Shown piece by piece: positions 1 through 7,790 of a DNA stretch of 14,645 nt; position 1 is the stretch's first letter, and the number at the start of each line of letters is the position of its first letter. The position numbers and the translations under genes are program-made. Source of the stretch: Micavibrio sp. UBA5703 (GTDB lineage Bacteria > Pseudomonadota > Alphaproteobacteria > Micavibrionales > Micavibrionaceae); the NCBI GenBank assembly GCA_002420015.1, contig DIHF01000023.1, forward strand, positions 1 to 14,645, given 5' to 3'. Below the pieces are notes generated by a model, which searched no databases, was not told the DNA's origin, and was given only the letters and a program-made list of their open reading frames with translations.

Positions 1-1673
1 ACCTCGATCACCGTGGTCGCCACCAGCGCGTCGATCCTGCCTTCGCGGAAGCGGCGCATGATCGAGTCGCGCGCTTCCGCACGCAGGCGCCCGTGCACCG
101 CCGCCAGCCGCTTGCCCTCGAGCTCCCCGGTCTCCAACTCGTGCTGGACGCGAAGCACGCCGCGCGACGGGTCGCCCTCGGCGCTCTCGAAGATCGACGC
201 CCCCTCGCCGATGCTCGGCAAGACCCCGTACGCTTGGTCGCCCGCCTCGACACGCTCGCGCATGTACCGGTACACCTCGCCGGCGGCCTGGCGCATGACC
301 AGCCGAGTGCGGATCGCGCCGCGCCCTGGCGGCATCCCCCGCAGCACCGACACGTCCAGATCCCCGAAGACCGTGAGCGCCAGCGTGCGCGGGATGGGCG
401 TCGCCGTCATCACCAGCACGTCGGTGCCGGAGCCTTTGTCGGCCAGGGCGAGGCGCTGGTGGACGCCGAAGCGGTGCTGCTCGTCGATCACGGCAAGGCC
501 GAGATCGGAGAACGCCACGCCTTCCTGAAAGATGGCGTGGGTGCCGATGACGATCTGCGCCGCGCCGTTTGCGATTTGCTCAAGGAGCGTTTCGCGGGCT
601 CTTCCCTTATCGCGCCCGGTCAAAATCACAAAGCGCACCCCGGCGGCTTCAAGCCACGGCCTTAAACTTTCCGCGTGCTGGCGCGCCAGAATTTCCGTGG
701 GGGCCATGAGGGCGGCCTGGCAATTGTTTTCAACGGCATTGAGCATTGCCAGTGCGGCGACGACCGTTTTGCCGCTGCCGACATCGCCCTGTAAAAGCCG
801 CAGCATTCGCGTCGGCGCAGCCATGTCCTTGTCGATTTCCTTTAATGAGCGCTCCTGCGCGCCGGTCAGCTTGAAGGGAAGGGCGGCGATGAGCTTCTTT
901 CTCAGGGTATTTCTGGAAGCGAGCGATCTGCCGCCCATTTGTTTTTGCTTCAGCCGCACGAGCGCGATCGTCAACTGGCTGGCCAAGAGTTCATCGTAGG
1001 CCAGCCGCGCCCGCGCCGGGTGCAGGGGGCTTAAGGCGTTTTCATCCGGCGGGCTGTGGACATCCTTAACGGCGGCGTTCCAGTCCGGCCAGTTTTGCCG
1101 CTTTTTATAAGGCTCATCCAGCCATTCGGGAAGGTTCGGCACGAAGCCAAGTGCGGCGTGGATTGATTTGCGCACGATTTTGTTCGTGATGCCTTGTGTG
1201 AGCGGGTAAATCGGCTCGACGGTTTCGATGGCGGTGCGCTCGGACAATTTGCCGATGGCGTCCGGGTGCGTCATCTGCGGGTTGCCCTGATAATATTCGA
1301 CGCGGCCCGATACGATGATTTTTTCGTTCAGGGGCAATTGCTTTTCCAGCCAGTCCTTGTGCGCGTGAAAAAAGACAAGGTTGATGGTTCCCGTTTCGTC
1401 CGTGCACCAGACTTTGTAAGGTTGGCCCTTGCGGGCGTTCGGGATGTGCTTGCCGACCGTCACGGTCAGCGTGGCGACTTTGCCGTTGGGAGCGTCCTTG
1501 ATTTTGGGCGTAAAGCGGCGGTCGACGAAATCAATCGGCAGGTGCCAGAGCAGGTCGAGCACCTTTGGCCCACCCACGAGTTTTTCAATCAGTTTGGCGT
1601 TACGTGGCCCTACCCCCGGTAAAACCGTCAGGGCGCGAAAAAGCGGATCGAGTTCAAAAGGTCTTTGCGGCAT
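1..1673 (-). CDS. recG: ATP-dependent DNA helicase RecG, 3'-truncated by window edge
   Basis: RecG is a superfamily 2 helicase that regresses stalled replication forks and migrates branched DNA in recombinational repair. Reading leftward from ATG at 1671-1673 gives 557 codons without a stop; the frame was followed by hand through the whole stretch. The N-terminal wedge/OB region includes a GVGPRNAKL segment near residue 20. Walker A GDVGSGKT is at about 296-303, the DEQH box at 397-400 and TATPIPRT from about 423. The window ends just after VATTVIE, so roughly 130-140 residues of the usual ~700 are missing. Base use changes sharply near residue 398: positions 1-480 are about 72% GC with ~94% G/C at third codon positions, against ~71% third-position G/C for 541-960. 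The family call is firm. Whether both ends belong to one genome is doubtful. Confidence 0.95.
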   Translation of the reverse strand, partial: MPQRPFELDPLFRALTVLPGVGPRNAKLIEKLVGGPKVLDLLWHLPIDFVDRRFTPKIKDAPNGKVATLTVTVGKHIPNARKGQPYKVWCTDETGTINLVFFHAHKDWLEKQLPLNEKIIVSGRVEYYQGNPQMTHPDAIGKLSERTAIETVEPIYPLTQGITNKIVRKSIHAALGFVPNLPEWLDEPYKKRQNWPDWNAAVKDVHSPPDENALSPLHPARARLAYDELLASQLTIALVRLKQKQMGGRSLASRNTLRKKLIAALPFKLTGAQERSLKEIDKDMAAPTRMLRLLQGDVGSGKTVVAALAMLNAVENNCQAALMAPTEILARQHAESLRPWLEAAGVRFVILTGRDKGRARETLLEQIANGAAQIVIGTHAIFQEGVAFSDLGLAVIDEQHRFGVHQRLALADKGSGTDVLVMTATPIPRTLALTVFGDLDVSVLRGMPPGRGAIRTRLVMRQAAGEVYRYMRERVEAGDQAYGVLPSIGEGASIFESAEGDPSRGVLRVQHELETGELEGKRLAAVHGRLRAEARDSIMRRFREGRIDALVATTVIE

Positions 1674-1680
1674 GTTTTTA

Positions 1681-1788
1681 TTTAAACTACAGAGCACGCA
1701 GAGATAAACAGAGTTTTTAACAATTTTATCTTTTTAGCGGTTAGTTTTTCTTGTTCCTCTGCGTACTCTGCGCTCTCTGTAGTTTAAA
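1681..1788. repeat. Imperfect long inverted repeat with 9-nt periodic core
   Basis: The recG-sdhE intergenic space holds a 14-nt arm TTTAAACTACAGAG at 1681-1694 whose exact reverse complement lies at 1775-1788. Inside the arms the match continues imperfectly. The right side has three near-copies at 9-nt steps beginning CTCTG (1757, 1766, 1775), and the left side has CAGAG motifs at similar spacing. The roughly 60-nt loop is AT-rich. The element does not look like an intrinsic terminator, since no T-run abuts the stem in a useful position, and both flanking genes start here. Similar CTCTG-type phrases recur between genes in many environmental bacterial genomes, from memory. It is probably a dispersed palindromic repeat, with the promoters of recG and sdhE inside or beside it. 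Confidence 0.75.
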
Positions 1789-1817
1789 ATAAAATTCTTT
1801 TGTGGCATCTTGCATTA

Positions 1818-2084
1818 ATGGGTAAGGATGAACATATTGAAAACAGGCGGAAAAAGCTGATTTTTCGCTCCGGCCATCGGGGGACGAAGGAAATGGACCT
1901 GATTATGGGTTCATTTGCCCAAAAGTACGTGCCGGGGTTTTCGGAAATGGAACTCGCTCTTTATGAGGATATTCTCCAGATTTCAGATCCTGATCTTTAC
2001 GACTGGATTACCGGCAAGCAGAAAGTTCCGGCCAATGTCATGAACAGCGTTTTAGAGAAATTGCTGGCGCATAGGGTGGTTTAG
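1818..2084 (+). CDS. sdhE: FAD assembly factor SdhE (succinate dehydrogenase assembly)
   Basis: This small cytoplasmic protein promotes covalent attachment of FAD to the flavoprotein subunit of succinate dehydrogenase (SdhE/Sdh5, formerly DUF339). The 88-residue product matches the family length and carries the diagnostic RGTKEMD segment (RGxxE motif) near residues 21-27, followed by a helical region with acidic and aromatic residues (SDPDLYDWITG). I chose ATG at 1818. An in-frame TTG at 1800 would add only six residues, and neither start has a clear Shine-Dalgarno sequence. It sits between recG and mfd as in many alphaproteobacteria. Its TAG stop overlaps the stop of the convergent btaB by 3 nt, so no terminator fits between them. 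The call is confident; the start is less so. Confidence 0.9.
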   Translation: MGKDEHIENRRKKLIFRSGHRGTKEMDLIMGSFAQKYVPGFSEMELALYEDILQISDPDLYDWITGKQKVPANVMNSVLEKLLAHRVV

Positions 2085-2734
2085 TTTTTCTTCAAAACGG
2101 CGTACCAGGCGTAGCCTTTGTACAGCGGCGTAAAGGTCAATTTCCCCCGGCCTTCGGATGACATTTTCCTGAGATATTCAAGGATTTCCGGCTTGTGGTA
2201 GACGTGAAAAAGCCGCAGCCACATATAAAGGAATTTTTTGAACCATTCTGGCAGGCCCGCCATATCCCCGAAATCGACGATATGAATTTCCCCGCCGGAA
2301 GGCAGAAGGTTACAGGCGTGATCTATGGATTCACGCCATGGCGGAATCATCGACAGGGAATAGGAAAAAAATATTTTGTTGAGCGGCTTTGTAAGGCCGA
2401 ACAGGGCAGAAGGGTCGAAAGATTGCGCATAGGCCTGCGCGATTTTGATCCGCTTCATGCCGTTTCTATCTAAAGACTTTTGCGCCGTTTTCAGCATTTC
2501 ATCCGAGGCGTCGAGGCCGTAGAAATGCGCCGCCGGATATTCCCGTGCGAGCTTGATGAGGTTGCGCGCCGTGCCGCAGCCGACTTCGCAGACATGCTCG
2601 CCGTTTCCAGCGTTCAGGTTATCAATGAGGTGATCGCGGCCCAGAAGATAGTACTTGCGGCTGGCGTCGTATATATGACGTGTCAGCCTGTACATCCGGT
2701 CCATGCTGTCTTTGATATGCGCTTCGGAGGACAT
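2081..2734 (-). CDS. btaB: BtaB, SAM-dependent N-methyltransferase for betaine lipid (DGTS)
   Basis: BtaB methylates diacylglyceryl-homoserine three times with S-adenosylmethionine to give the phosphorus-free betaine lipid DGTS. The 217-residue product is a class I methyltransferase. Motif I reads VCEVGCGTARN (about 48-58), followed by the ribose-binding acidic strand GLDAS (D75) and SLSMIPPW about 50 residues further on. The length fits the family. It begins 3 nt after the btaA stop on the same strand, with no obvious ribosome site, so translational coupling to btaA is likely. The specific name rests on the adjacent BtaA; the fold alone would only support 'methyltransferase'. It ends tail to tail against sdhE with overlapping stop codons. 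Confidence 0.88.
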   Translation of the reverse strand: MSSEAHIKDSMDRMYRLTRHIYDASRKYYLLGRDHLIDNLNAGNGEHVCEVGCGTARNLIKLAREYPAAHFYGLDASDEMLKTAQKSLDRNGMKRIKIAQAYAQSFDPSALFGLTKPLNKIFFSYSLSMIPPWRESIDHACNLLPSGGEIHIVDFGDMAGLPEWFKKFLYMWLRLFHVYHKPEILEYLRKMSSEGRGKLTFTPLYKGYAWYAVLKKN

Positions 2735-2737
2735 GTT

Positions 2738-4054
2738 TTATGACACCGGCTTAAGCTGGCTTTGCTTTCCGAGCGTATAGACATGGAAGCCGCCGTAAAT
2801 GGAGGAGCGGTCGCGGGCCACCATTTTCTCGCTATAGTCGGGGTCATACTGCCACTGGCCGAGCATCTCTTTCGGCAAAGCGCGGGGCAGGGGTGATTCA
2901 TGGCCGGCGGTGCGGAAGATCACGCGCGCGCCGGGGGCGGCGGTACGCATGACCTGGCTCCAAAGCGCGTTAAGCTGGGCCTTGTTCATCCAGTCCTGCG
3001 CGTCGAGGAAAACGAAGCAATCAATGCCTTTTTCAGGCTGCGCTTCGAGGAACGTCGTCATCGAGGAGTGATAGATCTCAACATTCGCAACCTGCGCTTT
3101 GATCTTGTCGTAATGCTCCTCGCGCAGATAGCGCGGGAGGGCGCGTTTGTTTTCAATGTCGTAACCGCGCCCGAAAGCCTGCCATGCGAAATAATTGTCT
3201 TCGATAGGGAACCCACAGGCCAGCCGCTCAAGGCGGCTGCGGAGCAAATTGGCCATGTCGCCGCCACCGGCGCTGTAAAGCTCGTCAAATTGCGAAGGCG
3301 GAATGCCAAGGCCATAAAGGGAGATCGGCATATTACACAGCCAGCGGACGGCTTTCTTTTCAAACAGCGGACCGAGCGTGCGGTCGAAAACCGCCTTTTG
3401 CTCCGCCATGCTTTTGGCTTTCAGGATGTCGCGGGGATCCTTGCCGTAGATGCGGGCCAGAACATGCACGAAGCTGATCGAGCGCCCGAGCAGACCGAAC
3501 TGGTAAAGGTTCTTGGTGAAATAATTAATGCGTTTGCCGTCGAACAGGCTCCAGGATTCCCAGTAACTGCGGGAGAAGGCGTCGAGGTTCGGCTTTATAT
3601 ATTTCTCATAGTTCTTGAGATTGCGTTTTTCATCGGCATGGCCGAAGAACAAAAAGAAGCTCTCGTAATCGGGAAGGTGCTTGAGCGCGGTAAGTTTCAG
3701 CCGCGCCAGCGCGACGTGTGCCGGGTTAAGGTCAACGGCGCGCACAGATTGCGGCCCTTCCGTCAGGTAGTTCATGATGTTGCAGCCGCCGGAGGCAATG
3801 GTCACGACGCGGGATTTCGGGTCGATCTTCATGGCCTCAAGGTCGATTTCCGGGTCTTCCCAGATTTGCGGGTAAACAAAGCCGCGAAACGCAAAGGCAA
3901 ACAGGCGGTCGAGTAGGCCGCGCTTGCTGGCGGCACCATCTTCGCTATGTAAAACTGCGTCATCCAGCAGGCGGTTGCGCTGGGCCTTGATCGCTCGCAA
4001 GGAGGGGGCGTTGTCCGTGTTTGCTGGTTTTACGCTGGCTCTTTCTGTGCTCAT
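2738..4054 (-). CDS. btaA: BtaA, SAM:diacylglycerol 3-amino-3-carboxypropyl transferase
   Basis: BtaA moves the aminocarboxypropyl group of S-adenosylmethionine onto diacylglycerol to form diacylglyceryl-homoserine, the first step to the betaine lipid DGTS (DUF3419 family). The 438-residue product has the family hallmark YPQIWEDPEID (about 61-71), a SAM-binding segment VVTIASGGCNIMNYL (83-97) with AVDLNP (D108), and further conserved blocks such as FLDAQDWMN and IFRTAGHES. The ATG at 4052-4054 is preceded by a GAGGG-type ribosome site. It leads the btaA-btaB operon, the same order as in Rhodobacter. In some bacteria this pathway is induced by phosphate starvation, but I see no convincing Pho box in the short upstream gap. 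The product probably acts at the inner membrane face, although no membrane helix is evident. Confidence 0.93.
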   Translation of the reverse strand: MSTERASVKPANTDNAPSLRAIKAQRNRLLDDAVLHSEDGAASKRGLLDRLFAFAFRGFVYPQIWEDPEIDLEAMKIDPKSRVVTIASGGCNIMNYLTEGPQSVRAVDLNPAHVALARLKLTALKHLPDYESFFLFFGHADEKRNLKNYEKYIKPNLDAFSRSYWESWSLFDGKRINYFTKNLYQFGLLGRSISFVHVLARIYGKDPRDILKAKSMAEQKAVFDRTLGPLFEKKAVRWLCNMPISLYGLGIPPSQFDELYSAGGGDMANLLRSRLERLACGFPIEDNYFAWQAFGRGYDIENKRALPRYLREEHYDKIKAQVANVEIYHSSMTTFLEAQPEKGIDCFVFLDAQDWMNKAQLNALWSQVMRTAAPGARVIFRTAGHESPLPRALPKEMLGQWQYDPDYSEKMVARDRSSIYGGFHVYTLGKQSQLKPVS

Positions 4055-4085
4055 GTCGCCCTCAATCCTTTTAAAGTCAGGAAAA

Positions 4086-4114
4086 CCTATATATAAAAGC
4101 GCAGGTTTTTACAA
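4086..4114 (-). promoter_or_regulatory. Candidate sigma70-type promoter for btaA-btaB
   Basis: On the minus strand TTGTAA (4114-4109) is separated by 17 nt from TATAGG (4091-4086), close to the consensus -35 and -10 hexamers. This would start transcription about 25 nt before the btaA ATG. An overlapping TATATA offers an alternative -10. The same AT-rich 60-nt gap must also carry or sit just inside the promoter of the divergent mfd. The call rests on motif reading only. Confidence 0.4.
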
Positions 4115-7100
4115 TTGAAAGATAGGTTTTTTGTGGCGGACACCGCAGTTCTGAAAAAGGAAGAAAATGCCAGGGGTGTTCTTTACGGCGCACCGGAAGG
4201 TCAGGATGCGCGCATTCTGGCCGATAAGGCCCGTGGATTGATGGCCCAAGACCGCATCCTTGTGCATGTGGCGCTGGACGATGCAAGGATGGCGACGCTG
4301 GCGGAGCTTCTGGCCTTTTTTGCACCGGACGTGCAGGTGGAAAGTTTTCCGGCCTGGGATTGCCTGCCCTATGACCGCGTTTCGCCGCATCAGGAGATTA
4401 CCGCAAAGCGCGTGGCGGCGTTGTCCACGTTGCTGGCGTGGGAGAAGGAGCAAAAGCGGTTCCCGCGCATAGTTCTCACAACCGTCAACGCCATCACGCA
4501 AAGGGTCATCCCGAGAGAGGTGCTTGAGGGCAATTGCTTTGCGGTGGCGAAGGGGCAGAGCATTGATGTGGCTGCGTTTCAGGCTTTCTTGCAGAATAAC
4601 GGCTATCAGCGGACGGAAACCGTTCGCGAGTCAGGCGAATACGCCATGCGCGGCGGAATTGTCGATCTGTTTCCGCCGGGATATGAAGAGCCGCTGCGGA
4701 TTGATTTGTTCGGGTCGGAAATCGAAAAGATCAAAACTTTCGATCCCGATACACAGCGCAGTCTTAAAGACGTTCAGGAATTTTCCCTGTTTCCGGCTAC
4801 CGAGCTGTTTTTGCACGAGGATACAATCGCAAAATTTCGCGCCGGATACCGCGAGGCTTTCGGGGCGGTGAGGGATGACGATCCGCTTTATGTGGCGGTG
4901 TCCGAAGCCCGCCGCCATAGCGGTATGGAGCACTGGCTGCCGCTGTTCTACGGCAAGATGGATACTCTGTTTGATTATGCGCCGGGCGCGGCATTGACCA
5001 CGGATCATCACGCGGCGCAGGTGCGCGAAGACCGCCTCGCGCAGATCAGGGATTTTTACGAAGCGCGCAAAACGCTGGAGAAGGCGTCGCGGGGCAAGAA
5101 CGGCAAATCGAAGGATGTGAGTTTATCGGGTTCGGTTTATCACCCTTTGCCTGTTGGAAAACTTTATACCGAGCAGGAATGGCAGGCCGAGGAGCTTTCG
5201 CCCTTCGGCGCGCTGGACGGCAGCGATAGCGGCGCAAAGAAAGGCCGCGACTTTGCCGATATCCGCGCCTTGCCGGATGGCGATGTTTTTGCGGAGGTGA
5301 AGAAGTATCTTTCGGGCCTGAGCCAGAAAATCTTCATCGCCGCCTATAGCGAGGGCGCGAAAGAACGTCTGAAAGGATTAATGGAATCCGCAGGCATACC
5401 TTCTTTGCAAGATTGCAGGGATTTCGGTGATATCAAAAAATTAAGGCCGGGGCAAACCGGGATAGGTGTTCTGGCGCTTGAACACGGCTTTTTAGCACCG
5501 GACCTTGCGGTCATTACTGAGCAGGACATTCTAGGCGACCGGCTGGCGCGGCGCGTAAAAAAACGCCGCAAGGCCGATAACTTTTTGACGGAAGTGTCTT
5601 CGCTGGCCGAGGGCGATCTGGTGGTGCATGTCGACCACGGCGTCGGGAAATTTATCGCGCTGGAAACGATCGAGGCCTCCAAAACTTTTCACGACTGCCT
5701 GAAGATCGAATATGCGGGCGGCGACAAGCTGTATGTTCCGGTCGAAAACATCGAGGTTCTGACGCGCTTTGGCGGCGACGAAGGGACGGTGCAGCTTGAC
5801 AAGCTGGGCGGGGCCGGGTGGCAGGCGCGCAAAGCGAAGGTGAAAAAGGATTTGATGGCGATGGCTGGACAGCTTTTGGAAATCGCCGCCGCCCGCTTGT
5901 TGCGGAAGGCCGAAAGGCTCCATGTCGCCGATGGCGTTTACAACGAATTTGCCGCACGCTTTCCCTACGCGGAGACGGACGATCAGCAACGCGCTATTCG
6001 CGATGTACTGGAGGGTCTATCCGGTGATCATCCGATGGACAGGCTTATCTGTGGCGATGTCGGTTTCGGCAAGACAGAAGTGGCGTTGCGGGCGGCGTAT
6101 GTTGCGGCCATGGCCGGGGCGCAGGTTGCCTTGGTGGTGCCGACGACTTTGCTTTCGCGCCAGCACTTCCAGAATTTCAAGGCGCGCTTTGCCGGGACGG
6201 GTTTAAGGGTTGGCCAGTTGTCGCGCATGGTTTCGGCCAAAGACGCCAAAGCGGTCAAGACAGGGATTGCGGACGGCAGTATCAATATCGTGATCGGCAC
6301 GCATGCCCTGTTCGGCAAGGGGATCAAGTTTTCAAATCTTGGGCTTTTGATTGTGGACGAGGAGCAGCGTTTTGGTGTCAAGCAAAAGGAACGTCTGAAG
6401 GAACTCAAGAACGACGTTCACATTCTAACTCTTACCGCAACGCCCATTCCGCGCACGCTTCAGATGTCGTTGACGGGCGTGAAGGAAATGAGCCTGATCG
6501 CCACACCCCCTGTCGACCGTCTGGCGGTGCGCAGCTTTGTGCTACCGTTCGACCCAGTTGTCATCCGTGACGCGCTGCTGCGGGAGCATTACCGCGGCGG
6601 CCAGAGTTTTTACGTCTGCCCGCGCATCAAGGATATTGAGAAGGTCGAGGAAACATTAAAGGAACTTGTGCCGGAACTGAAACTGATTACGGCGCATGGG
6701 CAGATGAACCCGGACGATCTCGACGACCGCATGAGCGCGTTTTACGAGGGCAAATACGATGTGCTGCTGGCTACCAACATCATCGAAAGCGGCATCGATA
6801 TCCCGAGCGCGAATACGTTGGTGGTTCACCGCAGCGATCTTTTCGGCCTCTCACAATTGTACCAGATACGCGGCCGTGTCGGGCGCTCGAAGGTGCGGGC
6901 TTATGCGTATATGACCTATGAGCCGGGGATGATTTTGAACCCGCAGGCGCAAAAGCGGCTGGAGGTTATCGAGACTCTGGATACTCTGGGGGCAGGTTTC
7001 CAGCTTGCCAGCCATGACATGGATATACGCGGCTCGGGTAATTTGCTGGGCGATCAGCAATCCGGGCATATTAAAGAGATCGGGGTCGAACTGTACCAGC

Positions 7101-7618
7101 AGATGCTGGAGGAAGCCGTGGCGGCGGCGCGCGAGGGAACGGATATCGGCGGAGTAGGAGCGCCGGAGCGCTGGTCGCCACAGATCAATCTCGGCACGTC
7201 GGTCCTGATACCGGAAAAATATATTGAGGATCTCGGTGTGCGCATGAGTCTGTACCGCCGCCTGTCCGATCTGGAAACGCCGGAGGATATCGAATCCTTT
7301 GCCGCAGAACTCATCGACCGCTTCGGCAAAATTCCGCAGGAGGTAAATAACCTGCTCGATATCGTCGCCATCAAGCAGCTTTGTAAAAAAGCAGGCGTCG
7401 GCAGCATCGAGGCGGGGCCGAAGGGTGCGGTCATTGGTTTCCACAAGGACAGCCCGCCGAATGTCGAAGGGCTATTGCGCTGGATCGCCGAAAAGGGCGG
7501 CAGCGTCAAGCTGCGCCCGGATCAGAAGCTGGTGGTCGTGCGCGGCTGGGATAATGCTGAGGCGCGAGTCAAGGGCGTACAGAGCATCATGCGGGAGCTG
7601 GGGGCGCTCCGACCTTAA
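4115..7618 (+). CDS. mfd: Transcription-repair coupling factor Mfd
   Basis: Mfd is a DNA translocase that displaces RNA polymerase stalled at lesions and recruits UvrA for nucleotide excision repair. The 1167-residue product has the full domain order. A UvrB-like N-terminal half includes FPAWDCLPYDRVSPH (~90) and the GGIVDLFPPG segment (~180). The RNA-polymerase-interacting domain is near 495-560 (DLVVHVDHGVGKF). The helicase motor has GDVGFGKT at 647-654, the DEEQ box at 748-751, TATPIPRT, and a QIRGRVGR motif. The C-terminal TRCF regulatory domain starts at about 1020 (INLGTSVLIPEKYI). The start is unsettled: TTG at 4115 is used here, but GTG at 4133 has a nearby AGG at suitable spacing and removes only six residues. 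It is intact and of normal length. It diverges from btaA and ends 5 nt before a palindromic repeat. Confidence 0.97.
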   Translation: MKDRFFVADTAVLKKEENARGVLYGAPEGQDARILADKARGLMAQDRILVHVALDDARMATLAELLAFFAPDVQVESFPAWDCLPYDRVSPHQEITAKRVAALSTLLAWEKEQKRFPRIVLTTVNAITQRVIPREVLEGNCFAVAKGQSIDVAAFQAFLQNNGYQRTETVRESGEYAMRGGIVDLFPPGYEEPLRIDLFGSEIEKIKTFDPDTQRSLKDVQEFSLFPATELFLHEDTIAKFRAGYREAFGAVRDDDPLYVAVSEARRHSGMEHWLPLFYGKMDTLFDYAPGAALTTDHHAAQVREDRLAQIRDFYEARKTLEKASRGKNGKSKDVSLSGSVYHPLPVGKLYTEQEWQAEELSPFGALDGSDSGAKKGRDFADIRALPDGDVFAEVKKYLSGLSQKIFIAAYSEGAKERLKGLMESAGIPSLQDCRDFGDIKKLRPGQTGIGVLALEHGFLAPDLAVITEQDILGDRLARRVKKRRKADNFLTEVSSLAEGDLVVHVDHGVGKFIALETIEASKTFHDCLKIEYAGGDKLYVPVENIEVLTRFGGDEGTVQLDKLGGAGWQARKAKVKKDLMAMAGQLLEIAAARLLRKAERLHVADGVYNEFAARFPYAETDDQQRAIRDVLEGLSGDHPMDRLICGDVGFGKTEVALRAAYVAAMAGAQVALVVPTTLLSRQHFQNFKARFAGTGLRVGQLSRMVSAKDAKAVKTGIADGSINIVIGTHALFGKGIKFSNLGLLIVDEEQRFGVKQKERLKELKNDVHILTLTATPIPRTLQMSLTGVKEMSLIATPPVDRLAVRSFVLPFDPVVIRDALLREHYRGGQSFYVCPRIKDIEKVEETLKELVPELKLITAHGQMNPDDLDDRMSAFYEGKYDVLLATNIIESGIDIPSANTLVVHRSDLFGLSQLYQIRGRVGRSKVRAYAYMTYEPGMILNPQAQKRLEVIETLDTLGAGFQLASHDMDIRGSGNLLGDQQSGHIKEIGVELYQQMLEEAVAAAREGTDIGGVGAPERWSPQINLGTSVLIPEKYIEDLGVRMSLYRRLSDLETPEDIESFAAELIDRFGKIPQEVNNLLDIVAIKQLCKKAGVGSIEAGPKGAVIGFHKDSPPNVEGLLRWIAEKGGSVKLRPDQKLVVVRGWDNAEARVKGVQSIMRELGALRP

Positions 7619-7623
7619 AAGCC

Positions 7624-7714
7624 CGTCATTGTGAGCCGCATAAGCGGCGAAGCAATCCACAAGCCGCAAGAAAAGATTGGATTGCTTCGCTCCCGATGGT
7701 CGCTCGCAATGACG
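7624..7714. repeat. Nested palindromic intergenic element downstream of mfd
   Basis: Two pairs of arms nest in 91 nt. The outer arm CGTCATTGTGAGC (7624-7636) pairs with GCTCGCAATGACG (7702-7714) with one T/C difference. The inner arm GAAGCAATCCA (7649-7659) pairs exactly with TGGATTGCTTC (7678-7687 plus one adjoining base). Extra short GCCGC/GCGGC complements lie between them. I recall this GTCATTGCGAGC...GCAATCC element as a dispersed repeat of alphaproteobacteria and relatives. A short TTTT follows at 7717-7720, so it may also terminate mfd transcription. Confidence 0.8.
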
Positions 7715-7790
7715 AGTTTTGGTGTAAACGACAGTATTTGGCGTTTTCTGTAATTTGTGTCATTGTAAAGGTCTGAAAGGGTTGTTTTGT

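Noticed and set aside
2900..3916. 338-residue open frame on the plus strand
   Set aside because: It lies wholly antisense to btaA, which has clear family motifs; the frame is a codon-bias shadow with no recognisable domain.
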